Assembly (NCBI RefSeq): GCF_026626665.1
Contig: NZ_JAPNKE010000002.1
Location: 5,371,168-5,435,167 of the forward strand
Origin: Nannocystis pusilla
GTDB taxonomy: Bacteria; Myxococcota_A; Polyangia; Nannocystales; Nannocystaceae
Length of the DNA stretch: 64,000 nt
Direction of reading: 5' to 3'
A program made the position numbers and the translations under genes. Numbering within the stretch: the stretch's first letter is position 1; the number at the start of each line of letters is the position of its first letter. Positions 53,216-62,524 of this stretch are shown piece by piece. Below the pieces are notes generated by a model that worked only from the letters and a program-made list of their open reading frames with translations, did no database searches and was not told the origin of the DNA.

Positions 53216-53673
53216 CACGGGCTGTTTTAGATAACGCGCCCGTGGCTCCCTACCGAAGGGTGGCACCACAGTCTGCCGTCACTAAAAGCGAATCGTCGCT
53301 CGGTACGGGGGGAGCATCAACACTCACAGGGGCGCCATCGAGCGGGGTTAGCGCTGAGGTCACCGAAATCACAGACCGTCCCGATGAGCCTTTTCGATCT
53401 TCCGCCTGGCCGCCGTCGCAGTCAGCGACGTGCGCGGACTTGGCCAAGTGAGGCAGCGGTGTTAGGCCTTGGTTTCATGAGATGGTGTACACTGCCCGAA
53501 GAATGACGCAGGCATTTGACAGGTCCTCACGCGTTGCCTCGAAGGGTGCCGGAGAACCTCGTCTCGGGGGTTCGTGTTCGGTGGACCCTACCGGCCTCTG
53601 CGGATGGCCATGGTGGTCGAACCGGTCACAGGAGCTTCGAAGTTCCAGGACAGACTCCCACATGTGATCATTC
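53216..53673. other. Island leader without a clear gene
   Basis: About 460 bases of visibly lower GC than the flanks. Small frames exist on both strands (69 aa plus, 65 aa minus around 53242-53451) but neither resembles a known protein. It should contain the kinase promoter; TTGACA occurs at 53517 without a well-spaced -10. Confidence 0.4.
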
Positions 53674-54885
53674 ATGCGTGATGGGTTAGTGGAACGACAA
53701 AGGACACGGGTGGAGATGGTGATGAAAGGAACGTACAAGGACCTATATGTGCTGGAAGCCAGACACCTTGGAAAGGGTGGCCAAGCCGAGGTATTCGCCG
53801 CAACTCATCGCTCAACGAAGGAGAGGGTCGCTCTCAAACGCCTTCGAGAGATTGACGAAGACTCTGTGGCGCGAATGCGCCGCGAGATCGAAGTTCAAAC
53901 CAGCTTGCGACATCATCACATCATGCCCATCAAAGACTTTGATCAGGAAAACTATCATTGGTATACCATGCCCGTGGCAGTTTCGGTGCTCAGCCAATTC
54001 AAATTCAGCGACATTTCTAGGTCTTTACTGGTTGAGATCACGCGGGCATGTTGTGAGGCACTTCGACATGCACATGGACAAGGATACATTCACCGCGACA
54101 TCACTCCAAGAAACATATTCAGATTGATGACGGGAGATCGTCATTCTTGGGTACTGGGTGACTGGGGCTGTGTGCGCCGACCATTAGGCATGACCACAGT
54201 AGCGCGGTCTCGTCCAGGAGAATTTCTAGGTACACCGGGATTCGCCGCACCGGAGATGTGGGAGGATCCTCATCTTGTAGACACGCGCGCAGACATCTAT
54301 TCTCTCGGACGAGTCGTGGCATGGGCACGAACAGGGAAAGAGCCGATACCAAATCGCCGTTTAATCCCAGACGATGATTGGCGTGAATTCGTGGTCGGTG
54401 CGACAAAGGAGGATGCGGTTGATCGAATTTCCGATTTCCCAACGCTACTCGAGAAGATTCCGCCATTCATGGACGCACCTTCCAGCCCTCGCGCACTATT
54501 CGATTTAGCAGACGATGCTACTGAAATCGTTTGGGCGCGCTATGCTGATAGCCCTACAATTGCGGTTCGAAATCACGGCAATGAAATATCGCTTCGCGGC
54601 GAAGACGTCGGCCTTATTCTTCCTTACCTGTATGCACGAAAGTACAATCATCGAGGCACGGGATTGCTTCGTGTCCGCGAGGCGATCGCGTGGGGGAAAA
54701 CATTGTGGAAAAATTTCCCGTCGCCTACAGAGTCGAAGGTCGTCGTTGCCGCCCGAAAGTCGGTAACGCGCAGAATGCGCGCAGCCGGCGTAAGCAGTAC
54801 CGATGCTCTGTTTTGGAGTCGTCAAGGATTGGCGCCAGCTACGATGATAGCGAAGGAGCCGGCTAAAATTGTAATTATCGAATAG
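53674..54885 (+). CDS. Stand-alone Ser/Thr protein kinase on a low-GC island
   Basis: A 403-residue protein with Hanks-type motifs: Gly loop HLGKGGQAEVFAAT, Lys in VALKRLREI, catalytic loop YIHRDITPRNIF, metal-binding DWG (instead of DFG) in LGDWGCVRRPL, and PGFAAPEMWE (APE). DTRADIYSLGRVVAWARTGK is subdomain IX. The last ~130 residues form an unknown domain with no TM segment. Codon use is AT-richer than neighbours. A downstream start near 53719 (MKGTYKDLYVLE) is also possible. Isolated kinases of this kind occur in defence and toxin contexts, but no partner gene is present. Confidence 0.88.
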   Translation: MRDGLVERQRTRVEMVMKGTYKDLYVLEARHLGKGGQAEVFAATHRSTKERVALKRLREIDEDSVARMRREIEVQTSLRHHHIMPIKDFDQENYHWYTMPVAVSVLSQFKFSDISRSLLVEITRACCEALRHAHGQGYIHRDITPRNIFRLMTGDRHSWVLGDWGCVRRPLGMTTVARSRPGEFLGTPGFAAPEMWEDPHLVDTRADIYSLGRVVAWARTGKEPIPNRRLIPDDDWREFVVGATKEDAVDRISDFPTLLEKIPPFMDAPSSPRALFDLADDATEIVWARYADSPTIAVRNHGNEISLRGEDVGLILPYLYARKYNHRGTGLLRVREAIAWGKTLWKNFPSPTESKVVVAARKSVTRRMRAAGVSSTDALFWSRQGLAPATMIAKEPAKIVIIE

Positions 54886-55136
54886 GTGGATTTTTCGATA
54901 AACAGGCACCCTCGTTCTCCAGACGCCATGGAGCGCTGATGTAATCTCCTACCCCCGTCGGGGCTGGACACGCTCTTCGCCGGTGGCCAACGAGCCAGGA
55001 GCCGCGCGGCGGGTTACACGACTTCAAGAACGATCAACGACGCGCCTTTTTTATCATCCGTAACCGCAAAGGGATCTCTAATCACCTTTATCAGCATTAG
55101 CCTCAGCGATGGGCCTTCGACGCCGCGGTCGAGAGC
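54886..55136. other. Island tail, low GC, possible micro-ORF
   Basis: About 250 bases between the kinase and the right direct repeat. The only protein-like frame is a 27-codon minus-strand ORF at 55014-55097 (MLIKVIRDPFAVTDDKKGAS, ending LIVLEVV). It may be the end of a lost gene of the donor. Confidence 0.4.
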
Positions 55137-55208
55137 GTGGCAGACCGCCTTCGACGCCGACAGCCTGCGCGCGCAGCTCGAGCTCGGCCTGCCCGACCCA
55201 CCATGACG
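55137..55208. repeat. 72-bp direct repeat flanking the kinase island, right copy
   Basis: The second copy of the hydrolase 3' end. It is preceded by a short further stretch of partial similarity (CGCCGCGGTCGAG), so it may be the tail of a second, mostly deleted hydrolase gene rather than an att-type core alone. Confidence 0.9.
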
Positions 55209-55217
55209 GCCCGAATC

Positions 55218-55237
55218 ACATGTCCTGAGAGACATGT
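55218..55237. repeat. GGACATGTCC-type palindrome, copy 3
   Basis: ACATGTC-CTGAGA-GACATGT, perfect 7-base arms, four bases before the stop of the isochorismatase fusion gene region and just after the right direct repeat. Confidence 0.7.
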
Positions 55238-55240
55238 TCA

Positions 55241-56314
55241 CTAGTCGACGCCGATCTGTCGCAGCAGGCCGAGGAAGTCGGCGAACACGCGGACCTCGGT
55301 GAGCTTGCCGCCGGCGACGCGGTAGTGCGTGCTGCCGCCGATCTCGACGGTCCGACCGGTGGCGGCCCGCCCGCGGAAGGGGCCGCGGTGCGTGCCGCGG
55401 AGGGTGAAGCGCGCGGCGACGCGGTCGCCCTCGGCGATCAGCTCCTCGACCGTGTAGCGCAGGTCGGGGAACGCGGCGCGCAGGCCCCGGATCGCCGCGA
55501 GCACGCCCTCGGGCCCGCGCGCGGTGCCGGTCGCCGGATTGAAGTACGCGACGTCGGGCGCGAGCAACTCCGTAAAAGCCTCCTCGCGGCCGGCGTTGAG
55601 CGCCTCCTCGTAGAAGCGCAGCACCGGCCGCTCGACGGTCTCCGGGGCGCTCGCGAGCGCGGCGATGACGTCGGCCGAGGTCCCGACCGAGCCGGCGATG
55701 CCGCCCTGGGCCGCGATCATGTCGAGGGTGACGCGGTGATACTCGGGGAAGTAGGAGGCGACGCAGTCGGCGAGCACGAGGCAGCGAAAGCCGCGGTCGT
55801 TGGCCTCGCGCACGGTGCTCTGCACGCACACCTCGGTGGTCACGCCGGCGACGAAGAGCGCCTCGATCCCGTGGTTGCGCAGGACGGCCTCGAGGTCGGT
55901 GGCGTGAAAGGCCCCCTTGCCGGGCTTGTCGATCACCGGCTCGCCGGGCCCCGGCGCGAGCTCGGGCACGATGTCCCAGCCGGCCTCGCCGCGCACGAGG
56001 ATCCGCCCGCGCGGCCCGGGTTCGCCGATCCGCAGGCCCGAGCGGCCGTGCGCGCGCTTGGCCGGCGGACAGTCGCTGAGGTCGGGCCGGTGGCCCTCGC
56101 GCGTGTGCACGACGAGGAGGCCCGCCGCGCGCGCGGCGTCGAGGACCGCGCGGGTCGGGGCGATCGTCCGCTGCAGCTCGCCCACGTCGTTGCCGAGCGC
56201 CTCGCCGAAGCCCCCGGGCAGCAGGAAATCGCCCTGCATGTCGATCACGAGCAGGGCGGCTGCGCGGGGTCGGAAGCGGAAGGGCGCGGGTCGGGCGGGG
56301 ACGTGCAGCTCCAC
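55241..56314 (-). CDS. Isochorismatase-family hydrolase fused to a SnoaL-like domain
   Basis: A 357-residue fusion. Residues ~18-215 are a cysteine-hydrolase fold with the triad: Asp in ALLVIDMQGDFLLPGG, Lys in VIDKPGKGAFHATDLE, Cys in VAGVTTEVCVQSTVREANDR. Residues ~225-355 form an NTF2/SnoaL-like domain (RFYEEALNAGREEAFTELLA; DLRYTVEELIAEGDRVAARF). The first domain acts on small amides or isochorismate-like esters; the second commonly binds or converts small molecules. The fusion has one continuous frame and is not a frameshift artefact. Confidence 0.88.
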   Translation of the reverse strand: MELHVPARPAPFRFRPRAAALLVIDMQGDFLLPGGFGEALGNDVGELQRTIAPTRAVLDAARAAGLLVVHTREGHRPDLSDCPPAKRAHGRSGLRIGEPGPRGRILVRGEAGWDIVPELAPGPGEPVIDKPGKGAFHATDLEAVLRNHGIEALFVAGVTTEVCVQSTVREANDRGFRCLVLADCVASYFPEYHRVTLDMIAAQGGIAGSVGTSADVIAALASAPETVERPVLRFYEEALNAGREEAFTELLAPDVAYFNPATGTARGPEGVLAAIRGLRAAFPDLRYTVEELIAEGDRVAARFTLRGTHRGPFRGRAATGRTVEIGGSTHYRVAGGKLTEVRVFADFLGLLRQIGVD

Positions 56315-56827
56315 CCGCCGAGGGTAGCGGGGCCGGAGCTCACGGTCGAGGGCAGAGCGGACCGATCGGTCAGGCCGACGCTCGCAAGTCGCGCGCGCGG
56401 TGTTTGCGAGCGCGGGCAGACTCTGCGGGCGAGCCTCGCCGCGCGTCCGGCGACCGCTGCATTACGGACATTTTTAAACGGAAAAAACGCGTGGAAAAAT
56501 TTCCAGGGCGGCGGGGACCAGCGCCTCGACCCATTCGACGAACACGCGCAGCTTGGCCGAGCTTCACCTGGTCTTCGAGACAGACGCGCTTTCAGCCCGC
56601 CGTCGCAACTTGCGCTCGACCAGTTCCCCGATTCGTACCTCTCGGGGCGGCAGATCGCAGCGCCATATCGATTTCACGCCATCACCTCCGTCTCGAACCC
56701 CGGCGCCATGGCGCTCGCACGCGGTGTCTCACCATTGCCGCGCTACGAGTTCGGCCCGCCCGGCGACGCGCCCGACGCATGGTTCGACGCCGGGCATGAC
56801 CCCGTCGGCGGGCCGTTGCGAGTCGCG
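56315..56827. other. Intergenic region without a recognisable gene
   Basis: About 500 bases. Short frames have shadow-like composition. A slightly AT-richer segment around 56,460-56,510 is the only visible irregularity; it may hold the promoter region of the isochorismatase fusion. Confidence 0.45.
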
Positions 56828-58682
56828 CTATGGACGAGACCGCCGGCGCGGCAGGGCCGCGAGCAGCAGCAGCAGCCAGGCCGACCGCGCGTCGCTCTCG
56901 GTCGCGCAGCCGCAGCCGTCGTCGCCGGAGGCCGGCGCGCCGCTGTCGCTGGCCCCATCGCCCGTGCTCGTCGCCGCCGCCGAGGTGCTGCCCTCGCTCG
57001 TGCCCTCACTCGAAGTGCCGGTCGGAGCCTCGCCCGTCTCGCCGCTGCTGCTGCCCGCGCCGGTCGTCGGTGCGCACGCCGGGTCGCCCTCGCCGTCGCA
57101 GTCGTTGTCGATGCAATCGTCGGGCAGCTCCTCCGCGCCCGGCCAGCGCGCCGGGTCGCCGTCATCGCAATCGCCGGCGCACACGCGGACCCCGTCGCCG
57201 TCCCCGTCGACCTCGTCGGCCGGCAGCGCCGCGTCGCAGTCGTTGTCGCGCCCGTCGCACGATTCGGACGCCCCGGGATGGCTCGCGGAGTCCTCGTCGT
57301 CGCAGTCGTCCCCGCCGCAGGCGGCCGCGTAGTGGCCGTCGCCGTCGCCGTCGACGCAGGTGCAGCGCAGGCCCGCCGCCGCGAGGCCATCGACGAAGCC
57401 CCAGCCGAGCTCGTTGTCGGGCGCGTCGGGCTGCGTCGCGGTCGCGCAGCAGCGCCAGCATGCCGGGCGGATCCAGCTCGGGGTAGGCCTCCAGCAGCAG
57501 CGCGGCGACGCCGGCGACCAGCGGCGTCGACAGGCTCGTGCCCTGCGACGCCTCGTAGGCGACCAGGCTGTCGGATCGGGCCATGTACACGTCCTGCCCC
57601 GGCGCCACCAGGTCGGGCTTGATCCGGTCGTCGGCCGTCGGCCCGCGCGACGAGAACGGCGTGACCACCCCGTCGAAGTCGGTGGCGCCGACGGCGATGA
57701 CGCCGTCGACGTCCGCCGGCGCGTCGAGGGTCTTCGGATCCGGGCCGCCGTTGCCGATCGCCGCGAACATGATGAGCCCGTTGGCGACCGCCACCGTCGC
57801 GGCCTGCGACACGACCGCCGTCTTGCCGTCGAGCTGCTGCGGCTCGTACCAGTCGGAGTAGCCGAGCGACGCGGTGAAGATGTCGGCCCCCATGCCCTCG
57901 ATCCACTCGAGGCCGGCCACGTAATAATCCTCCTCGTACGGCTCCTCGACGTCGATGCTCTCGGTCTTGGCCAGGATCACCGCCACGCCGGGCGCGACGC
58001 CCGAGAACACCTCCCCGTCGGCGGCGACGATCAGCGACAGCACGCCGGTCCCGTGGTGCTGCTGCCCGGGCGTGTCGCCCGCCTCGTCGGCGACCACGTC
58101 GTCGCCCTGCACGAAGTCGCGGGCCGCGATCACCTGCACCCCGGCGAACGCCTGGTGCTTCAGCACGAACCCGGTGTCCTGCACGCCGACGACCACGCCC
58201 GCGCCGGTCAGGCCGCATTCGTGGAGCTCCGGGACGTGCAGCGCCGACAGGTGCGGCCAGGACAGGCCCTTGGCGCGCGAGCTCGGCGTCTCCTCCGTCA
58301 CCGGCAAGGGGTGCTCGTGACGCCGCGTCCGCGCCACCGGCCGCACGCCGGCGACGAACGGCAGGCGAGCGATCGCGGCCCGCTGAGCGGCGTCGGCGTC
58401 GACGCTCACCGCATTGAGCCAGCGCGAGGTGGTACGAATCCGGACGCCGGCGGCCGCGACCGATTGCACATAGTCCGGGGCCGGCGGGACATCGCGGACA
58501 TCGACGCCCCGATCGCCCCGGACCCGCGCCCGCCGCCGCAGGGCCCGCGGCGCGAGCTCCCGCTCCTGCCGCACCAGCGCCGCCTCGAGGTCGGCCCCCT
58601 CGACCTGCTTGTCGCGGAAAAACACCCACGTGGGCGGCTCCACCAGGCCGGTGGCGATGGCTAGCGCGGCGATCTGCAGCAT
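56828..58682 (-). CDS. Subtilisin-like protease with MopE repeats and MYXO-CTERM-like anchor (frameshift)
   Basis: ATG 58682 (MLQIAALAIATGLVEPPTWV) opens a secreted S8 protease of ~617 residues. Triad: GVVVGVQDTGFVLKHQAFAG (Asp), QQHHGTGVLSLIVAADGEVF (His), IMFAAIGNGGPDPKTLD (oxyanion Asn) and SQGTSLSTPLVAGVAALLLE (Ser). Near 57,437 one extra base shifts the frame; the correct continuation (QPDAPDNELGWGFVDGLAAA) leads to Ca-binding-like repeats (GDCDDGDPARWPGAEELPDD) and a Ser/Thr/Gly spacer. The end, CGCATESDARSAWLLLLLAA followed by basic residues, is a MYXO-CTERM-like sorting signal for the cell surface. Confidence 0.85.
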
Positions 58683-58924
58683 CTCGGCGTCCTCGTCCTC
58701 GCGGCCATTGTCGCCGCGCCGCTTCACCGGCGCAGCCCGTCGCCTGCGCGAGCGGGTGAGGCAGGTCTCGGGACGAGGCGCGACGGAATCGTGCCCGACC
58801 GGCCGCGACCTCTGCCGAAGGCTCGCCGTGGCCTGCGAGAGGACGCCGGGTCCCGTCCTCCGGCCCCTGATGATTCCGGCGCCCGGGCGGGGGCGACATC
58901 CAGGAGGCCGATGCATCGCCAAAA

Positions 58925-58945
58925 ACATGTCCCTCGGGGCATGTC
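58925..58945. repeat. GGACATGTCC-type palindrome, copy 4
   Basis: ACATGTCCC-TC-GGGGCATGT with following C. Imperfect arms, one mismatch. It is one of two copies in the same divergent gap, 147 bases apart. Confidence 0.7.
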
Positions 58946-59071
58946 GTATCGACGTGACCCCAGGCCGGAGAGTCCGTGTCGGAATCTTCCGACCCCCAAT
59001 GATCGCGGCCCGGGGCCGACGCGCTCGAGTCTGTCCCCGGCAGCGACCGGCTCATCACCGCCGCCATCACA

Positions 59072-59092
59072 GCATGCCCCTCGGGACATGTC
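59072..59092. repeat. GGACATGTCC-type palindrome, copy 5
   Basis: GCATGCCCC-TC-GGGACATGTC, mismatched at one or two arm positions, close to the start of the CNNM-type gene. Confidence 0.7.
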
Positions 59093-59229
59093 ATTCTGAT
59101 GACATGAAATACAAGACCCGGCCGAGGCGGCCGGGCACTGGGCGCCGGGAATTCCCTGGCAGCGAGCCATCAGCCTGAGGCCGCCGCCGGGCACGCTCTA
59201 CACATTGTGCTAACAGCACGGGCGGAGGT

Positions 59230-60552
59230 GTCGTCGCCATCCTCGTCGAGCTCGCTCTCATCCTGCTGCTCGTCCTCGCCAACGGCGTGTTCGCGGCCGC
59301 CGAGATCGCGGTCGTCTCGTTGCGACCCTCGCGCTTGCGGCAGCTCGTGGACGAGGGTCGGCACTCCGCCCAGGCGGTCGTCGAGCTGCGGGCCGAGCCG
59401 GAGCGGTTCCTCGCCACGGTGCAGGTCGGCATCACCGTCGTCGGCACCACGGCAGCCGCGGTCGGCGGCGCCGACCTCGCCCGCCAGCTCGAGCCGGTCT
59501 TGCGCCGCATTCCCGGCGTCGAGGGCAGCGCGCCCGAGCTCGCCCTCGCCACGGTCGTGGTCGGCGTCTCCTATCTGAGCCTCGTGCTCGGCGAGCTCGT
59601 GCCCAAGTCGCTCGCCCTGCGCTGGGGCGAGGGTTACGCCCTCTTGATCGCGCGACCGCTGCACCTGCTGTCGCGCGCCGCCCGGCCCGTCGTCTGGCTG
59701 CTGACCGCCAGCTCGAACCTCATCCTGCGGCCCTTCTCCGACCGCACCGACTTCATGGAGACGCGGATCTCCAAGGAAGAGCTGCAGCAGATGGTCGAGG
59801 AGGCGGCCGAGGCCGGCGAGGTCGACGAGGAGGCCGGCGAGCTGGCCACCCGCGCCCTCGGCTTCGATCGCTTGCCGCTCGGGACCGTGATGATTCCGCG
59901 CAACCGCATCGACGCAGTCTCGCTGCGGGCGGCGCCCGAACAGCAGCGGCGGACCATCCTCGCGGCCCGGCGCTCGCGCACCCTCGTGTACGACCCGGGC
60001 CCGGACGACATCGTCGGGTACGTCAGCGCCAAGGACATCCTCGCCCGCACCTGGGAGGCGCAGTCGGTCGAGCTGGAGTCGCTGCTGCGGCCGGTCAAGA
60101 TGTTCCCGGAGACGGTGCCGGCGATCGAGGTCCTCCAGTTCATGCGCCGCGAGCACGCGCGGCTGGCGATCGCGGTCGACGAGCACGGCGCGCTGGCCGG
60201 CATGGTCACCTTCGAGGACCTCATGGAGGAGCTCGTCGGCGACGTCTACAGCGAGCACGAGGAGCCGCGCGAGCCGATCGTCCGCCAGGACGACGGCACG
60301 GCCGTGGTCCAGGGCCGGACCCCGATCCGCGACGTCAATCGCGAGCTCGCGCTCGGCCTCGAGGAGCCCGACAATGTCAACACCATCGGCGGCCTTTGCA
60401 GCCACCTGGCCGGCGGCTTGCCGAACCCCGGCGCTCGCCTGGCCGCCGGCGACGGCAGCGTGCTGGTCGTCCTCGACACCACCGCCCGGGCGGTCGGCCG
60501 GGTGCGCCTGATCCCGTTCGCTGCACGCGGGCTCGCGCCGCCTCCGCAATAG
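59230..60552 (+). CDS. CNNM/HlyC-type membrane transporter
   Basis: A ~440-residue protein. The N-terminal TM helix reads VELALILLLVLANGVFAAAE, followed by 'iAvVSLRpSRLrqLVdeGr..A', and further TM segments to ~residue 175 (VVGVSYLSLVLGELVPKSLA). Then ISKEELQQMVEEAAEAGEVD, two CBS domains (VMIPRNRIDAVSLRAAP; GYVSAKDILARTWEAQSVEL; LAGMVTFEDLMEELVGDVYS) and a CorC/HlyC C-terminal domain. CNNM proteins export Mg2+. No ATG or GTG fits before the first TM helix; the nearest in-frame GTG (59287) would cut it, so a missing base near 59,238 is suspected. Confidence 0.85.
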   Translation, partial: VVAILVELALILLLVLANGVFAAAEIAVVSLRPSRLRQLVDEGRHSAQAVVELRAEPERFLATVQVGITVVGTTAAAVGGADLARQLEPVLRRIPGVEGSAPELALATVVVGVSYLSLVLGELVPKSLALRWGEGYALLIARPLHLLSRAARPVVWLLTASSNLILRPFSDRTDFMETRISKEELQQMVEEAAEAGEVDEEAGELATRALGFDRLPLGTVMIPRNRIDAVSLRAAPEQQRRTILAARRSRTLVYDPGPDDIVGYVSAKDILARTWEAQSVELESLLRPVKMFPETVPAIEVLQFMRREHARLAIAVDEHGALAGMVTFEDLMEELVGDVYSEHEEPREPIVRQDDGTAVVQGRTPIRDVNRELALGLEEPDNVNTIGGLCSHLAGGLPNPGARLAAGDGSVLVVLDTTARAVGRVRLIPFAARGLAPPPQ

Positions 60553-60666
60553 CGGCCTCGCGCGCCCGAGCTCGCCGACGACACGGACGAACACGATGTC
60601 GGATCAGTTCCGATTGCGGTCCGTAGAGCGGCCATTCGCCAGTGATAGCCTCGCTATCGAGGAACC

Positions 60667-61416
60667 ATGATGTCACTTAATAAAAATGTATGCAGCCTCG
60701 CCTTCACCCTCCTGATCGCTTGCGGCATGGAGAAGAACGAGACCAGCTTCGTGACCAGCGACGACCCGAGCACCGACGGCTCGTCGGGCAGCGAAGGCGA
60801 GTCCGGCTCGACCACCAGCGCCGGGGCCTCGGAGCCGACCTCGAGCGCGGCCCCCGAATCGAGCTCGGGCGAGACCCCGGCCACTTCGACGACCGACGAG
60901 GCGACCTCCACCACCGACGCCACGGCCACCGGCGAAGCGCCGCCCGCGGGCCCGTGCGAGGCCTTCTGCGCCCACAGCATCGCCTGTGAGCAGGACGAGC
61001 CGACCTCGCTCGAGGCCTGCTTGGCGGACTGCGCGGCGGACCTGGCGTTCTTCGAGGGCAAGTGCCACACGGCCTGGATCGCGGGGCTCGAGTGCAAGGC
61101 GGGCCTGACCTGCGAGGAGCTCGCGGCCCTGAACGACGGCCAGCCCTCCGCGTGCGACGCGGAGGTCGGCCAGCAGGCGGAGTGCGCCGGCGGCTGTGGG
61201 ACCGGCGCCGGCGGCCAAATGGACGGCTCGTCGTGCCAGTGGATGCAAGAGTGTCCGCTCGAGCCGACCTTCGAGATGACCTGCGACACCGAGACCTGCC
61301 AGTGCTTCGAGGACGGCGTGCAGGTCGGCGAATGCCAGGCCGAGGCCGCCTGCCTCGCCCTCGCGACGCTCGCCGACAAGGCCGAGGCCTGCTGCGGGTT
61401 CCCACAGGTCGAGTGA
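60667..61416 (+). CDS. Cys-rich lipoprotein with long Ser/Thr spacer
   Basis: A 249-residue protein. VCSLAFTLLIACGMEKNETS is a lipoprotein signal (LIACG); ATGs at 60667 and 60670 both fit. Residues ~25-90 are a Ser/Thr/Glu spacer. The remaining ~155 residues carry about 20 Cys in pairs (PCEAFCAHSIACEQDEPTSL; CLADCAADLAFFEGKCHTAW; CDTETCQCFEDGVQVGECQA), suggesting a disulfide-stabilised surface domain. No family recognised, but the layout matches others in this window. Confidence 0.75.
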   Translation: MMSLNKNVCSLAFTLLIACGMEKNETSFVTSDDPSTDGSSGSEGESGSTTSAGASEPTSSAAPESSSGETPATSTTDEATSTTDATATGEAPPAGPCEAFCAHSIACEQDEPTSLEACLADCAADLAFFEGKCHTAWIAGLECKAGLTCEELAALNDGQPSACDAEVGQQAECAGGCGTGAGGQMDGSSCQWMQECPLEPTFEMTCDTETCQCFEDGVQVGECQAEAACLALATLADKAEACCGFPQVE

Positions 61417-61448
61417 GCCGAACCTCGACGCGCCCGCGGCCTCCGCTT

Positions 61449-61471
61449 GGACATGTCCTTCGGGACATCTC
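61449..61471. repeat. GGACATGTCC-type palindrome, copy 6
   Basis: GGACATGTCC-TTC-GGGACATCTC between the convergent lipoprotein and SDR genes, one arm mismatch. Same kind of 3'-3' position as the perfect copy at 50720-50753. Confidence 0.7.
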
Positions 61472-61574
61472 ATCTGCACACCCCGCAGCGCGCGGCCAAC
61501 CATTCGCCCGGTGCTCCGCAGCGCCGTCGACGACGGGCCCGACGATCGGTCGGGCCCGTCGTGCGCGTGGCCTT

Positions 61575-62408
61575 TCACCCGGCGAAGCCTCGCACCGCCG
61601 CGACCTCGCGCCACGCGGCCAGCTCGGCCGCCACCGCCGCGTTCTTGGCCTCGACGCGGGCGAACGCGTCGGCGCCGATCGGCACGCGCACGGGCGGGCG
61701 CTCGGCCGCCACCACCTTCAGGATCACCTGCGCCAGCTGCTTCGGGTCGCCCGGCTGCGCGCCGTCGTGGCCGTCGGCGAACTCGCGCACTGCGCCGACT
61801 GTCGCCGCGTAATCGGCGATCTCGCGCCGCACCCGGCCGAGCGAGCCGCCGGCCAGGAACTCCGTGCGGAAGAAGCCCGGCTCGATCACGGTCGCGTGGA
61901 TCCCCAGCGGCTGCAGCTCCTGCGCCAGCGCCTCGGTGATCGCCTCGACCGCGAACTTGCTCGCGCAGTACAGGCCCCAGCCCTGGCCCGACGCGTAGCC
62001 GCCGAGCGACGACATGTTGAGCACGTGGCCCGCGCGCTGGCGTCGCATGTGCGGCAGCACTGCGCGGATCACCGCCAGCAGGCCGAACACGTTGGTGCCG
62101 AACAGCGCCTCGACCTCCTCGGCCGAGCCCTCCTCGATCGCCCCCAGCAGCCCGTAGCCGGCGTTGTTGACCAGCACGTCGATGCGACCGAAGCGCTCGA
62201 TCGCCGCCGCCGCCGCCGCGTGCGCCTGCGCCTCGTCGCGCACGTCGAGCCGCACGAACATCCGCCGCGGGTGCTCGCCGGTCGCCGCCGTCGCCCGCTC
62301 CGGGTCGCGCACCGCCGCCACCACGATGTCGCCGGCCGCCAGCACCGCCTCGGCGATCTCCAGCCCGAGTCCCCGCGAAGCCCCAGTGATGAACCAAACT
62401 TTCGCCAT
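61575..62408 (-). CDS. Short-chain dehydrogenase/reductase
   Basis: A 277-residue classical-type SDR. NAD(P)-binding loop VWFITGASRGLGLEIAEAVL, NNAGYGLLGAIEEGSAEEVE (NNAG), and the active site with Ser (VLNMSSLGGYASGQGWGLYC) and YxxxK as YCASKFAVEAITEALAQEL. It ends with a ~60-residue variable segment. It is divergent from the LysR regulator with a 116-base gap and is probably its target. Substrate not inferable. Confidence 0.93.
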   Translation of the reverse strand: MAKVWFITGASRGLGLEIAEAVLAAGDIVVAAVRDPERATAATGEHPRRMFVRLDVRDEAQAHAAAAAAIERFGRIDVLVNNAGYGLLGAIEEGSAEEVEALFGTNVFGLLAVIRAVLPHMRRQRAGHVLNMSSLGGYASGQGWGLYCASKFAVEAITEALAQELQPLGIHATVIEPGFFRTEFLAGGSLGRVRREIADYAATVGAVREFADGHDGAQPGDPKQLAQVILKVVAAERPPVRVPIGADAFARVEAKNAAVAAELAAWREVAAVRGFAG

Positions 62409-62524
62409 GTCTCTCTCCTCGTCCGGCCGGCGTCCGCCCCGTGCGGGCGCCTCGTTGGCCGCCTTGTGAAGAGCAATGTGGCCCCTTCCCGCGTGAAGAA
62501 AAATGGGCTTAACATTCCAGGACT

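Larger units (their letters stand above)
58683..59229. other. Divergent intergenic region with two palindromes
   Basis: About 550 bases between the divergent subtilase and CNNM genes, with palindromes at 58925-58945 and 59072-59092. The 156-residue minus-strand frame across it is low-complexity and not supported. Promoters for both genes should lie here. Confidence 0.5.

Noticed and set aside
53674..54885. Kinase as part of a BREX or Pgl system
   Set aside because: No PglX, PglZ, Brx or methyltransferase gene is adjacent and the protein lacks the PglW architecture.
58724..59194. 156-codon minus-strand ORF in the subtilase/CNNM gap
   Set aside because: Its sequence is formed by the palindromes and GC-biased spacer; there is no ribosome site or protein-like pattern.
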